Source: Melanopsichium pennsylvanicum
Lineage: Eukaryota; Basidiomycota; Ustilaginomycetes; Ustilaginales
DNA length: 64,000 nucleotides
Assembly: GCA_900208305.1 (NCBI GenBank)
Contig: OAPG01000003.1
Coordinates: 620,001 to 684,000, forward strand
Direction: 5' to 3'
The number at the start of each line of letters is the position of its first letter. Positions within the stretch are counted from its first letter, which is position 1. Shown here one piece after another: positions 19,004 to 29,945 of the stretch. The translations under genes were made by a program, and so were the position numbers. Under the pieces are notes generated by a model. The model saw nothing but the letters and a program-made list of their open reading frames with translations. It was not told the DNA's origin and made no database searches.

Positions 19004-21118
19004 ATGGGCGTCAAAGGATTGACCTCGTTCGTCAACAAAATAAAGCATGCAGTATCCCAACAAGTGACCGTATCCGTAAACGGTTCCGATGCCTGTTCCA
19101 GTTCATCCGCCACTGGCGGCCCATTCGTCATCGATGGATGGGCATGGATCTACCGAGCTTATCTCGATCACTTTACTGAATCCCTTCGCGGTGGCGAATA
19201 CATTGGCTACACCCTGCACGTCCGTCACTTTGTCAATGCCCTTCGCTCCGCCGGTCTCGAACCTATCTTTGTTTTTGATGGACCTTATCTCCCACTCAAG
19301 ATTCCTACCGTTCTCCAGCGCATGGGCGACACCGCAGCTAGCAACTCGGCCTTTATGCGCTCTTCGTTTCGTTGTAAGCCTGGATTTCAAATCTCCAAGG
19401 GCGTATTTCCACCTTTGCTGTACGACTCTACATTGGAGGCTCTGCGACAGTGCAACGTGCGGATTACAGTCGAAGAAATCGAAGCCGACAGCGCTGTGGC
19501 AGAGCTTGCTGACAGATTGAGCGGCTGGGCCGTCAGTTATGACTCGGACTTTTTCGTTCTTTGTGCTCGCGGAACCCAATGTCGTGGCTATGTTCCTCTT
19601 GATACCATTAGCTATCTGGTAAAGCCTTTTTCCAAGGAGCAAACCGAGGGCTCGCAAACCGCTTCTGCAACTGCATTCGAAGACGATGGCTTTGCTCCCG
19701 TAGGCAAGCATGGAAAAGCGAAAGGGCACAGAACCGATCGCATTGCCCAAGTCGACGTACAGATATCTGTTCTTGACCGCCCCCCGACTTGGCCACAAGA
19801 AGGCACACTTACCGGTATCCGCTTCACCTCCTACTCTTCCACCAAAGTAGCTGCCGCACTCGGTATTCCAACATCCATGCTTGCGCTTCTAGCAGCTCTC
19901 GTGGGCAACGACTACACAGCTCCTATCCAAAGACGCATTCTCGACCCCGCCCTGCCCTACGGTCCTCAAAGAATAACATACATCGCTAACGCGATCAAGA
20001 CAGAGACCCTTCGCATGGCTTCTTCATCAGGCAACCACATAACCGCTACACTTCGATCCGGCACGGCCACTCCTTCCGCTACAACAACTCGTACTGGTCT
20101 CGGTCGTGCCGGCTCCAGTTGGGGTTCCTTAGCTGCGCGCGATGCCGGGTCGAGCACAACCTCAGCCACAGCAACTCCGGTTGGAGATGCCATGCACCCA
20201 AAGCTTGACAAAGCGCTTGCAGCGCTGGCGCTGAACGATCCGGTGCGATTCATGGTGCGGAGCGTTGTCGAGCGCATCTTGGCTGATGTATCTAGATATA
20301 GCAGAGAAGCGTATGTGACGTCGGGCGAGCAAGAGGATCTGATCGATGCGGTGATCGATTCTGTTTGCACATATTCTCTCCTATCCGATCCGAGCGCTAC
20401 TCACCATTCAACACCCGGTACGCAATTCTTCAGCAACTCCTCCAAGTCTGATGAATCCCACGGACAAGGCCTATCCCACTATAGAAAAGCGTACACAAAA
20501 GGCCACTTTGATCGAATGTTAGTGGAGTCATTGACACAACGATTCTGCATGAACAGAATGGCTCCAGAAGATCCTGATCAAAAGTCCATCCAGACAACTC
20601 ATGCAAGAGATCTGAGAAACTTTACCTTCTCCACTTTGTTTTGCACCTGGGGCATGAATTGGGCCAGGGATACGTTGGAAGAACCATTGTGTGAAGTGGA
20701 GGATGACGAGGATGTAGAGGCTTTGGTCGCACACAAGGGGGCGATTCCGATCTTGGCAGGACCAGGGCCAAACAAGGTGAATTGGGACCAAGAGGGTGAT
20801 CCGGAAGAGCTTATTCCTGTGCAGACACCGCCCAGCTCTTTCGGTAGTTCCATGTATCGCGATGACGTAGACCAAGAAGAGGAGGAAGAAGATGAAAAAG
20901 ATGAGGTCAGGTCACGGCCGGCATCTGCGGCTGGATTGGTGGCAGAGGAGGATGAGGGAGTCAAGCCTGCACCCGCCATATATGATTACACCAGGAAAGG
21001 TGATAGGTATGTCTCCGAGTTGTGCCCCATTTTGTCCCTTGACGCTTTGGTCGCGAGACACAAACAACAGCTCAATGTCGAGCCGCCTCAAGCATTGCGC
21101 AAGTACTTGCGAGCATGA
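19004..21118 (+). CDS. Asteroid homologue, XPG/FEN1-like nuclease fold protein
   Basis: This 704-residue protein starts with MGVKGLTSFV, the conserved N-terminus of XPG/Asteroid proteins. Acidic active-site-like residues follow: VIDGWAWIYRAY, FVFDGPY, EEIEADSAVAELA and SYDSDFFVL, then LLAALVGNDYTAP, the usual last Asp block. This order matches the Asteroid branch (XPG_I_2), whose biochemical role is poorly known. Insertions rich in Ser, Thr and Ala (about 350-400) and an acidic segment (about 625-640) separate conserved parts. The protein is probably nuclear or cytosolic, with no signal peptide. Whether it is an active nuclease cannot be told from sequence, although the acids are kept. Confidence 0.86.
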   Translation: MGVKGLTSFVNKIKHAVSQQVTVSVNGSDACSSSSATGGPFVIDGWAWIYRAYLDHFTESLRGGEYIGYTLHVRHFVNALRSAGLEPIFVFDGPYLPLKIPTVLQRMGDTAASNSAFMRSSFRCKPGFQISKGVFPPLLYDSTLEALRQCNVRITVEEIEADSAVAELADRLSGWAVSYDSDFFVLCARGTQCRGYVPLDTISYLVKPFSKEQTEGSQTASATAFEDDGFAPVGKHGKAKGHRTDRIAQVDVQISVLDRPPTWPQEGTLTGIRFTSYSSTKVAAALGIPTSMLALLAALVGNDYTAPIQRRILDPALPYGPQRITYIANAIKTETLRMASSSGNHITATLRSGTATPSATTTRTGLGRAGSSWGSLAARDAGSSTTSATATPVGDAMHPKLDKALAALALNDPVRFMVRSVVERILADVSRYSREAYVTSGEQEDLIDAVIDSVCTYSLLSDPSATHHSTPGTQFFSNSSKSDESHGQGLSHYRKAYTKGHFDRMLVESLTQRFCMNRMAPEDPDQKSIQTTHARDLRNFTFSTLFCTWGMNWARDTLEEPLCEVEDDEDVEALVAHKGAIPILAGPGPNKVNWDQEGDPEELIPVQTPPSSFGSSMYRDDVDQEEEEEDEKDEVRSRPASAAGLVAEEDEGVKPAPAIYDYTRKGDRYVSELCPILSLDALVARHKQQLNVEPPQALRKYLRA

Positions 21119-21443
21119 TTTTTTTTTTCTATTCTTCTTTCTCTCTCGATTCCACAATGAGCGCGGCTATTCATCCAAGTCTCTTTTTTAAAACCATCTT
21201 GCGAGCTTTCATAGTTTTTTCTTTACGTTTTGCAATCCATTATTACAAGAGACTCATACAGATGGATTTCAAAGCGTATTCATGGGAGCATGAGAAAAAA
21301 AAAAACGAGATTGTTGATGTAAAAGAGATGGTGGAGAAGCAAGAATTGAGTCATGAATAGGGGATTTGAAATTTTTCAAGCCATGTGTTTTGAGAGTATA
21401 CAAAATTTTTTTTGAGCTGCACAATGTGGGAAATGAAATGGAT
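21119..21443. other. Convergent intergenic region
   Basis: These 325 nt between the Asteroid-like and Sfk1-like genes are AT-rich, with a T-run at 21119 and an A-run near 21296. They hold two transcript ends and no gene. Confidence 0.5.
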
Positions 21444-22526
21444 TCAAGGCTGGTAGGTATTGTAGGTGCTCTGGTGGTTGTGATAGGGTCTGGCTTCGGA
21501 CATGTTTATTTGATCAGGCCTAGCTTCTGTCATTGGGGTTTGATACAGACTGCCTCTCTCGCTTCCTGGCAGAGTGCTGGCAGCAACTTTAGGGCTGGTT
21601 TCTGTATTCGTCGTGACGGGAGGTGCCGGGTGAACATCGTGGGTCTTTTGGTGGTGATATTGCTTAGCAGCCTCCGAAGGGTAGTAGGTATCATGGATGT
21701 TTCTCTCTCCATCGATAGCGTAGGGTGCGTTAGGGTGACCAGTAGCCGTTCCTTGTTCTCGCGCAAGTTGCTTATTTTCGACCATAGTGCCATCCTCGCT
21801 CAATCCTTTCTGAGCTCTCTTGTGAGCAGGCCAGAGATCAACCACATAGGTGAGGAAGAAAATGTCCAATATGAACGCAACCGTCCACTCGCAGACGGCT
21901 GCAGCCGAAACGATACGGTCACACCTTTGGTCTCCTGAATAAGCGTCACCCGAGCACGTAGCGTAGGTTGCACCGAACCCAATAGCAACAGCGATAGCCA
22001 CACCAAGTATGAGCGCCTTAATAGTTGCCAAGATTTTGAGAGTCTTGAGCCTGTCATAGTCGTGGGAGAGAGAGAAGACCTGCAACGTCTGGAAGAGTAC
22101 AGACAAAGCTACAAAGACGATAAAGATCACGGTCATAGACCAGTGCACCCGGCTGTAGTCGAAAGCATCAAAGATGCTGAGGAAGAGCAGTGCGAGCGAT
22201 CCAATAATGGCACAGATAACAGAGCAAATGTCGAGGATGGTCTGCTTCTTTCGAATGGATCCTGGAATGCGACGCTGGTGACGCAGATGTCGTTCGGCAA
22301 AAGTGGTGGTGATGTAGGCGACTGCGGTAAGCGCACAGAAGATGATAAAGAATGTTCGGTGAGCAGCGCCTACATCCGAGATGAAAACGATGGTAGCCTC
22401 GCCATTTTCGTACTGGCGGTAATTGTCGCGGACCCAAAGAGCGAGCAGACCGACGATGGCGGTAGTCCAGAAACAAAATGTGAGAATGGGGAGGAGATAG
22501 TAGAATCCGTGGATGCCGATCTTCAT
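21444..22526 (-). CDS. SFK1: Sfk1/FRAG1/DRAM-family membrane protein
   Basis: This 360-residue multipass protein starts at MKIGIHGFYYLLPILTF. Six or so membrane helices follow: an N-terminal one, a large loop with VRDNYRQYENGE and FISDVGA, then FFIIFCALTAVAYI, a helix after IRKKQTILDICSV, and three more up to AAAVCEWTVAFILDIFFLTYVVDLWPA. The ISDVGA motif and the helix pattern fit the Sfk1/FRAG1/DRAM family. Yeast Sfk1 is a plasma-membrane protein linked to PI4-kinase Stt4 and lipid asymmetry. About 110 polar residues form a cytosolic tail. The start at 22526 is the first ATG in frame; a longer frame begins at GTG. Orthology to SFK1 is a family inference. Confidence 0.8.
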   Translation of the reverse strand: MKIGIHGFYYLLPILTFCFWTTAIVGLLALWVRDNYRQYENGEATIVFISDVGAAHRTFFIIFCALTAVAYITTTFAERHLRHQRRIPGSIRKKQTILDICSVICAIIGSLALLFLSIFDAFDYSRVHWSMTVIFIVFVALSVLFQTLQVFSLSHDYDRLKTLKILATIKALILGVAIAVAIGFGATYATCSGDAYSGDQRCDRIVSAAAVCEWTVAFILDIFFLTYVVDLWPAHKRAQKGLSEDGTMVENKQLAREQGTATGHPNAPYAIDGERNIHDTYYPSEAAKQYHHQKTHDVHPAPPVTTNTETSPKVAASTLPGSERGSLYQTPMTEARPDQINMSEARPYHNHQSTYNTYQP

Positions 22527-23973
22527 CTTGGGTATAAATCTAGGCTGACTAGGCTCGAGTATGTATAGCGAGGGGAAACTGTCAAGGAGAGGTGGGTTGG
22601 GAAGTGAGTGCGCCCGGATTCTGTTTGGCGCCGGCGGGAGGTGAGGTCGGAAGAGACCCACTCGGTTGAGTTGTGAGGGGAGGGATGGAGAGACGAAGTT
22701 AGGTGGTGGAACAAAGATGGAGTCGTATAGATAATGACAAGTTACTTATAAAGCAGCTTGATTCAACACAGTCAGCAGCTGTCTAGCGAACGTGTTATGC
22801 AGTTTTTTCACTTGAAAGACGAAGAACAGTAGAGTGGAGCGTGATTCGAGAGAATACAGTATGGGTAGTTGATCTTGGGCGGAAGACACAATGCTCAATG
22901 ACGAGCGCGGAGAATAAGACTTCGGGCACACCTGCCTGACTTTTCTGACCTCCAAGGCCTAAATGTCGGAAACAACAGCAGTCAGAGTACGATTTTAGCG
23001 GAGAATTCTGACTTGATCCAAAATTGGCATGTTGGTATGTTAGAGACTCAAGGGTCGGAGCGCATTCGTGACTGAGCTGGTCAAAGCGAACGGTGACGGT
23101 TCTGAATCGAGCGGAGTCAAGAACGACCACATGCCTAAAGTGTGCGTGCAGCGCCAAGAGCGATAAGGCAGTCTCAGACGAAGAAAAGGGTTCGTCAACC
23201 CTGAAATCTTTAGTTTGATGATGACGACAGAGCGAGCAGATTTGCACTCTGTGACTTTGGCAGGAGATTCCGTTTAGGCGATTGAAGGCGATGGTGACGT
23301 CAAATGCCGCGAGCCTTAAGAAGGCGCTAAATTTCACAGAATTTGCGGTTCCGATCGAGTTGGCTAACAAACAACACCGCATCATGCATATCTTTGACAG
23401 CTAAGATCATTTACACGAGTAAACGAATCGTTTGCCTCTCAACTTGATGTGCTTGATTGGTTACGATCCTCACGTCTCTTTCATTTCGCTTTCAACACAT
23501 CCGGCCGCATTACAGGGTTCTGAAATCATACTTTTGCATGAAGCTTGGTGTGGCATTTGCCGTCCGACAAGTCAAGCTGCTTGACGAGCTTGTTTGGTGG
23601 GACCCTGCAGCTATGACCTGTCACGAATCCTCTTTGACAGGCCCGCTCATGATCAAATCAATTTAAATGTGCCAGAGGGGAACGCTCTAGTCCATTAAGT
23701 TCAGCGAGATATTCGTCTTGGTGCAATAAGCGAACAAGCAAAGTGAATTGAAAGTCTAGTTGCGGTGAATGGAAGAACCCTTGCGGGGGTCAAATTATGC
23801 GACAGAAAGATGCAGGAGCAAAGTTACAAAAGTTACGAAAGGATTAAATGAGACAGAATGACAATGAAACAAAGTGGGCAGAGTAGGATAGATGCTAGGC
23901 AGAAGAAGTGACTGTAGATCAGTGGATCTTCAATAAAGTCCATCAGATGACAGGATCAAGCTTTGAATACTAT
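22527..23973. other. 1.45 kb intergenic region, Sfk1-like / aminotransferase
   Basis: This region lies upstream of the Sfk1-like gene and downstream of the aminotransferase gene. A 196-codon ATG frame on the minus strand (22795-23385) has no recognisable domain and a Cys/His/Ser-rich composition unlike the neighbours, so it is not called. A TACAGTA lies at 22855. Confidence 0.45.
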
Positions 23974-25485
23974 CTAAGCGAGGGTGGGCATCTCCTTCCC
24001 AGCTTCCTTCCAAGCATCTAAGACGACATCTCTCAACCTCCTGAAAGCCTCCTCAACGTCCTCTTCTGCAATGATACTGAAGCTCGTCCTGACGTAGCAC
24101 GTTTTGCTTCCATCTGGGATGAAAGCTACACCGGGCACTGCGAGCACACCTGCAGCCTTGGCCTTATCCGAGATGAGCGCAAAGCTGTCTCCCTCTGGCA
24201 CATGTGGTCCAGCGGGAGGCAGATTGAGTTTCAACCACAAGAACATTCCAGCAACGGGCGTCACCCACTTGGCCACCCCGGCTTCACCCAACACCTTGCG
24301 TGCTTTCGCCTCAAAATTGTTTCTCTTCTTCTCGTAGTACCTAGCCACGTTGTCGACGTGACGCAGGAAACCAGGGATGCCCCAATGATTGAGCAGGGTA
24401 TACGCCACAGCTCCCGCCAGACCAGAGGGTTGAAGGTTGGACATGGCGGTGATTGCATCTACTGCATCCAAGATCTCGCTCGGACCCGTGGCAAATCCAA
24501 GACGCAGACCAGCGGCGAGGATCTTGGAGAACGACTCAAAACGAATGACTCGGCCAGTACCCCACCTTTCGCGGTGTTCTTCTTCAAGGCTCCAATACGA
24601 TCTAAAGCGAGAACGAGTGACGGCGTCCTGATCCAGACCTTCAAAGTGAAGATAATAGTACGGGTCATCCTCTAGAATGAGAAAATCGTGCTCTCGAGCC
24701 AGCGCCAAGATCTGACGCTTTCTGTCGTCAGACGCGGTGGTGCCGGCAGGGTTGGCACCCGTGGGAGTGGTGTAGAGACACTTGGGCTTAGGGAGCGTAG
24801 CAGTTTCCGCATCGGTTTCCCAGTTGTTCAAGATCTCAGCAAGACGACTAGACATCATTCCCTGATCATCACTAGCAACAGGAACAATTTTTGCCTTGAG
24901 CATCACCAACGACGGAAGGATACCGGTGTATGCCGGGCTCTCAACCAGAATCACATCTCCCGGGTTGAGCAACGAATCAAAAGTCTTATTGAGCAGATCT
25001 TGAGAACCGTTACCCGTAGTTACTCTCCATGGTGTCCTACCTGCGACTCCATCGAGCTTTGAGCCAGCAGTAACCACGTCCCTTTTGTGCATGTGAGTTT
25101 GGAGCTGGGTGATCCATTGAACTAGCTTAGGAACTCCGGAAGTGGCACCGTATTGAAGGGCCGTGATAAGGTCTTCGCCTTGGATGCTGAGTTGAGTTGG
25201 GCCCGCCTCGGCTTCTGGTTTAAGGTTGAGGCTTATAGACTCGAAGGGAAATGTGTCAGGGTTGGGTTTGCCAGCAAGGAGGGAGAGCATGCCTGGAACG
25301 AGCTCGGCAGGGAAAAGCGCACGAATGGCAGAAGCAGGACGGTCATGAGAGGCTTGGCTAAGGAAGCGGGCGGGGTCGACACGGCTCGCCTTGGCGATGG
25401 TCTCGGCTTCTGAGGTGAGGTCCCCCACCTTGTCGCCAAGGTAAGAGCTGGGGTTGGCATTGACTACCTGGGCTGTGGGAGACAT
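23974..25485 (-). CDS. Aromatic amino acid aminotransferase (Aro8/Tam1-like, PLP fold type I)
   Basis: This 503-residue protein is a class I/II PLP aminotransferase. The PLP Lys lies in FESFSKILAAGLRLGF (K321). Other fold landmarks are GNGSQDLLNK (phosphate loop), ESPAYTG, TTPTGANPAGTT (Asn and Pro of the cofactor pocket) and ILEDDPYYYL (Asp and Tyr contacts). The C-terminal CYVRTSFS carries the carboxylate-binding Arg. Length and motifs fit Aro8/KAT II-type enzymes, which transaminate Phe, Tyr, Trp or aminoadipate. In Ustilago maydis a related enzyme, Tam1, starts tryptophan-derived pigment formation; whether this is that orthologue needs a tree. No signal peptide; cytosolic. Confidence 0.9.
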   Translation of the reverse strand: MSPTAQVVNANPSSYLGDKVGDLTSEAETIAKASRVDPARFLSQASHDRPASAIRALFPAELVPGMLSLLAGKPNPDTFPFESISLNLKPEAEAGPTQLSIQGEDLITALQYGATSGVPKLVQWITQLQTHMHKRDVVTAGSKLDGVAGRTPWRVTTGNGSQDLLNKTFDSLLNPGDVILVESPAYTGILPSLVMLKAKIVPVASDDQGMMSSRLAEILNNWETDAETATLPKPKCLYTTPTGANPAGTTASDDRKRQILALAREHDFLILEDDPYYYLHFEGLDQDAVTRSRFRSYWSLEEEHRERWGTGRVIRFESFSKILAAGLRLGFATGPSEILDAVDAITAMSNLQPSGLAGAVAYTLLNHWGIPGFLRHVDNVARYYEKKRNNFEAKARKVLGEAGVAKWVTPVAGMFLWLKLNLPPAGPHVPEGDSFALISDKAKAAGVLAVPGVAFIPDGSKTCYVRTSFSIIAEEDVEEAFRRLRDVVLDAWKEAGKEMPTLA

Positions 25486-27098
25486 CTTGCGGTTGCAAGC
25501 TTCGAGTGCTGAATAAATATGGGATAGTGGCCAGAGGAATCGGAAGAGGATTGCTTCCGCTGCTTCCTTTGCTGCTTATGTATGTTTCGCCGAGCTTGTG
25601 GAGATCTCAGCAGGAGGTCGTGAGCAACTTTCAGTACGGTGAGATGACCCTTCGGCCGGGTTGAGTGAGAGGGCTTGTCTCTTGAGTTTGTGATTACACT
25701 CGGGGCTGTAAGTGGACAATGACAAGTAGCGCGATCGGCTCTCGCCAGTACGCAGTCTCGTAATGACGACGTCTATGCTAATTAATCCGTGGGCTGAAAA
25801 CGTTTTGCAGAGTACATCCGAAGATGACCGAGGCGTGTCCGTTGCAATCGTGAGACGTTGATGGTAAATCAGTAGCGGCAACAAGCCATATGTAACTTTA
25901 TTTAGTTAGAAGCTAAATGGATGAAAAGGATGCAGCTGCGTCAAGATTTATGAAATAGGTGGAAGTCGTTGTCGGGAATGAGGAGCTGGAACAAAATTTG
26001 TTGATGGATAGCGAGGACAGAAAACCGGGAACTTTATGTCCAACCTCGCGTTCAACAGTAGCACCAGGCAAGCCAAGCTCCTCGAAAGAAGAGATGACTC
26101 CGAACAAAAGATAGGATTACCCGTAGCAAATCAGACAAAAACGCTCCGTGTCTGCATCACTTCAAGCAGGTTTATACAGTACAGGCCATTATTATCGCTA
26201 ACCCCTAGATCCACCTATACGTTTCTTCGTTTTTTTTTTTCTTTTTTTTTTTAAAAAAAAACATAATAATAATAATAATAAGAATTCTACAATTTTTCCA
26301 AGCTGCTGCTCCTGCTGCCGTGCAAAATGAGCCATTTCCGCCATATTTATATTTTGCCGAGCACATGGCACACGCTGTCCCGCCTAGAAAACTGATTTGG
26401 TTCCGCGAAATTCGCCGAGGCTTAAACTTGGAGCTGTGTTACCCTAACACATGACATTGATAACAGTATGTTGAGTCAAGCTTCGGACGTTCTCAGACAT
26501 GCCTCTGTCCCAAAACAGCTCTTTATAGACAAGTTGAATATTCATACGGATACTCGCCGTGCTCGGTGAGATTGTGCTACGTTGATCGATGGCAATGGAT
26601 GGACCGTGCTGTCACAAATGAAGGGTGGACTTCATATCTGCGCGAGTTGTTTCGTGGGTGCATCTACTCTAACAGTTCGTTGCGACGTGTGTGAACATTG
26701 TCACACAGCGTCTTCTCACGCCCTGTGCCGAATTCACTTAGTCTTGTGAGTCTCACCATTCGCCGGCGTCAAGACAATGACGCCGACGAAAGGAAACCCC
26801 ACATTGAGCTGCAACCACAAACCGTGTGTCACCGCTTTCACCTTTTGAGCCCATCAATTTGCAATTTTGGCATACAGTCATGTACTCTGTATAGTCAAGA
26901 CTTGCGACGTCGCAACAAAAACTTGATTTATCGCAGGTCCCTGCGCAATGAATTGTACCATACTGGGCTCTCAGACAGTTGGTGTTGGGATGATGGCGTC
27001 TCAGTCTTGCTCACAGTAACCTATGGCGTGCAGGACTTCATTCTGTACTTGGGTCAAGGGTGTGACATTGCATCGCGCTCTTACGTTTGTCGTGTGAT
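25486..27098. other. 1.6 kb intergenic region, aminotransferase / NCA2
   Basis: This stretch is upstream of the aminotransferase gene and downstream of NCA2. It includes a T-rich/A-rich tract followed by an (ATA)n run at about 26229-26281 and a TACAGTA at 26175. A 234-codon plus-strand frame (26698-27402) begins at TTG and overlaps NCA2 antisense; it is not called. Confidence 0.45.
26229..26281. repeat. Poly-T / poly-A / (AAT)n low-complexity tract
   Basis: T-runs broken by C pass into nine A residues and then about five ATA/AAT trinucleotides. The tract is non-coding and prone to slippage. Confidence 0.85.
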
Positions 27099-29375
27099 TC
27101 ACGAGCTAGGTAACCTTAAAACACTCGACCCCCAGCTTCTCCACATCCGTTCAACAGCGCTACGTTCACCAGACTCCAAATCCCTGATGTCCTGCAGGAA
27201 TTGCCTCTGCAATCTTCTAGCAGTAGCCTTTTTGCCGTGCGACAGCGACATGAGCAGTGGTCCTGATGCCGACCTCAACGTTGACAGATCCAATAAGAGC
27301 AATCCTTGCGCTAGATTATCTCTTCTTTTGTCAGATTTTTCTGGTTTAGCCAACCTTTTTTCGTCCCTTCCCACCCCACTTGCTGCAGGCGAAACAATGT
27401 GAGGAGAAGAGAGAAGCCGATCTACTCTGCGCATAGCTTCCCACGCTCGCATCTGATAGCCCCGGCCTGAGGATTCAGAGCGGCTCGAGCTCAGTCTGAA
27501 CAGTTTGGAGCGAATGTAGTTTTGAGAGATGTAAAGAACGCCAAGAGCAGGCGCTATGCCGACTGCACCAAACAGGAGCTGCTGGCTCTTGAGCAGTTTG
27601 TCGATACCCGACATGGCCACTTCGAGATCCACCTTTGCCTTTTGGATCTGGATCAGCAGCGATCGAAAAAGAGAACCGCTCACCATAGACTTGACTGGGC
27701 TTTTCATCTCGGCCTCGTACACCTTGAGAACTTGTGTCAGATCCCCTTCCCTCACCCGTGCTGCCACCGCTTGTAGCTCAGCGCCAGAGGTCCCATACTT
27801 GTCCGCGGTGAAATCTGTCACCATCCTTTCCAGCGACTGCAAGTCAGAGGCAAGCGACTCGCGAGACATGATGACACTTCCCTCGTTACCGTGTCGGACA
27901 GTGTTCAGGAGCTCAACGCAAGGTTGCCACACCCAGCTTATGAGGAAGCTTTGGATCGTCTCTTGAGCTTCCTTCAGCTTCGCTTCGATGCCGTTCCAGT
28001 TGTTTGACAGGTAGCGACCGAGCAAAAGCAGACCAACCGGATAGAAGACCAACTTTGGCCAGCGCTGGACGAGGACGGAAGGTTGACCAAAGACATCAGG
28101 TGAAAGCACTCGTTGGGTTCGCTCGGTTTGCTTCAAGAAGCCTTCTTTGAGCAGCAAGCGGAGGGTACCGAGCATAGTTTCTGGGGTGAGGCTTGCCTCC
28201 ATATCAATTTTGACGTCGCCAGTGCCTGCACCTGCCTTCACATCGAATTTGTCGCCAGATTCGACGAGGCTCTCGACGAGTACTTGAAGCTTGGCATTGA
28301 GATGCCCGAGCACGACATTGCTACATGATCCTGGTTCAGATGCGGTGACGCCGAGCTCCTGTGCCTCTTCAGCCAGGCTTTTGTGCTGAAGCGCAAGTTG
28401 ACCGAGCTTCTCCGCCAGACGATTCTTCTCGTTGATCAAGCCCCGGCGCTTGCAGCGCGCCTCATGTTTGACGAGATATGTAGGCGTCAAGGTCAGCATG
28501 GTAGAGCGCAACGCTTTGACACGCTGCGTTTTGCTCTTTTTCGAGCTGACCGACGAGAGCTGATCACCCGCAACGCTATTTGCATCCAGTTGTGCACGCA
28601 GTGTAGCCACCTTTTCCTGCTGGTTCTCCCGTTCAGCGAGAAGATTGTCAAAGGTGGTATCCTTCTCCAGGCGGAACGCATACGGAAAGAGCATCGAAGT
28701 GACCAGGTTGGGCGTGTCTAAGATATTGCGGAGGGCTGCGCGCACAGTGTTCTTGTCCAAGCTCTTGACTTTGGAAGGTAAGCTAGCATCGTCGTCACGC
28801 TTTTTTACCGAGGCCGAATCAATGGTATTTCTAAACGTGTTGGTAGCTGTTCCTGCTGCGAGCTCCAGTACCTCTGTGATGACGTTGAACAATCGCACAG
28901 GCAGAGTCTGCACTAGGTAGGACAAAGATCTGCGGGTCGATTCTTCGATCTCGGTCCAATACCAGGTTTCGTCTTCGAGCTTGCTGGCATCCTGAAGAAG
29001 ATCATCGAGTGCGACAGCATATGTGGCGACTACAAGACGGGAGAGTGCGACGATTTTCAGCTCTTCAAGATGAGGAACGGTTGAGCCATCCGCGTGCTGT
29101 GAAGTTGCATCGAGCTTGTCCAACAAGCTCAGCAAGGTCTTGCGTGAGGGCAAGCTACGGGAGCCATCTGCGGGACGAACCGCAGCCAAAATCTCTCGGA
29201 CGGGTTTCTTATGATCCTCTACTTTCTCGTCTTGAGTATTGCTGGTCTCTACCGTGACTGATTGGGCATCGAAGGTGGACTTGTTTTCGATGGGTGTGCT
29301 GGCAGCAGATAGAAGCGCGTCATATAGCTCGAGCTCGGAGCCCAATTGTGCATATACGTCGCTTGCATACGACAT
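27099..29375 (-). CDS. NCA2: NCA2-like mitochondrial outer-membrane protein
   Basis: This 758-residue protein matches the NCA2 family (nuclear control of ATP synthase 2), which in yeast affects expression of the mitochondrial ATP6/ATP8 transcript. The diagnostic C-terminal half is clear: a membrane segment GLLLLGRYLSNNW, the helix-rich ETIQSFLISWVWQPCVELLNTVRH block, SRESLASDLQSLERMV, and a final membrane segment LLFGAVGIAPALGVLYIS. The tail with GLLLLDLSTLR and FLQDIRDLE is also typical. The N-terminal half is less conserved and Ser/Lys-rich. The ATG at 29375 and the stop at 27099-27101 are clean, and there is no intron. Confidence 0.9.
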   Translation of the reverse strand: MSYASDVYAQLGSELELYDALLSAASTPIENKSTFDAQSVTVETSNTQDEKVEDHKKPVREILAAVRPADGSRSLPSRKTLLSLLDKLDATSQHADGSTVPHLEELKIVALSRLVVATYAVALDDLLQDASKLEDETWYWTEIEESTRRSLSYLVQTLPVRLFNVITEVLELAAGTATNTFRNTIDSASVKKRDDDASLPSKVKSLDKNTVRAALRNILDTPNLVTSMLFPYAFRLEKDTTFDNLLAERENQQEKVATLRAQLDANSVAGDQLSSVSSKKSKTQRVKALRSTMLTLTPTYLVKHEARCKRRGLINEKNRLAEKLGQLALQHKSLAEEAQELGVTASEPGSCSNVVLGHLNAKLQVLVESLVESGDKFDVKAGAGTGDVKIDMEASLTPETMLGTLRLLLKEGFLKQTERTQRVLSPDVFGQPSVLVQRWPKLVFYPVGLLLLGRYLSNNWNGIEAKLKEAQETIQSFLISWVWQPCVELLNTVRHGNEGSVIMSRESLASDLQSLERMVTDFTADKYGTSGAELQAVAARVREGDLTQVLKVYEAEMKSPVKSMVSGSLFRSLLIQIQKAKVDLEVAMSGIDKLLKSQQLLFGAVGIAPALGVLYISQNYIRSKLFRLSSSRSESSGRGYQMRAWEAMRRVDRLLSSPHIVSPAASGVGRDEKRLAKPEKSDKRRDNLAQGLLLLDLSTLRSASGPLLMSLSHGKKATARRLQRQFLQDIRDLESGERSAVERMWRSWGSSVLRLPSS

Positions 29376-29945
29376 GTTGGATTACCGGATCAAAGGCGAC
29401 GGGGTGGTGTGTCGAAGGAGAACATGTAGTTGACGATCGAAGGGTCTGAAGTGCTCATTCATCTCCACGTGCATCAAGCTTGGCAGAAATGCGAATGGGC
29501 CATTTTGATTTTCCAATTCAGTTTTGAGGTGAGTTGCTTTTGCACAGTCGGTGATTTCTGTTAGAAAGCGTCAAGCTTACGACGATACAAGCGAATGTGG
29601 CATTGCAATAGGTATCAACGTTTGCTGTCCAACTCGTGAAATGTGCTACAAAAGCAGCTATGCTGACACACGACCATATTCTGTCTGGTCAACACCAGGC
29701 GCTGTCTAACATGAATCTCACAGCAATTAAGCCATCAAGCCGAGCACTGCCTTCTCCGGTCTCATGAGCGTCAGGAAGAAAGTGCGTTCTTCCAATCTCA
29801 ACTTGATGAAGATGATGCCTTCTACAAAATGTATGCCATTGTCTGGGTCGCACTGCTTTGTAGATTCCGATGTACGATGCAACTGTGATAGTGCCATCTT
29901 TGTCATTTGCACATGAACAGTATCACAAGTGTGAGCAGAGACTGC
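29376..29945. other. Intergenic region, NCA2 / PDI
   Basis: These 570 nt separate two minus-strand genes and should contain the NCA2 promoter and PDI 3' UTR. No gene is seen. Confidence 0.5.

Noticed and set aside
22795..23385. 196-codon ATG frame on the minus strand
   Set aside because: No domain, no recognisable similarity, and an unusual Cys/His/Ser composition. It lies in the upstream region of the Sfk1-like gene.
26698..27402. 234-codon plus-strand frame
   Set aside because: It begins at TTG and its last 300 nt are antisense to NCA2, whose coding sequence is well supported.
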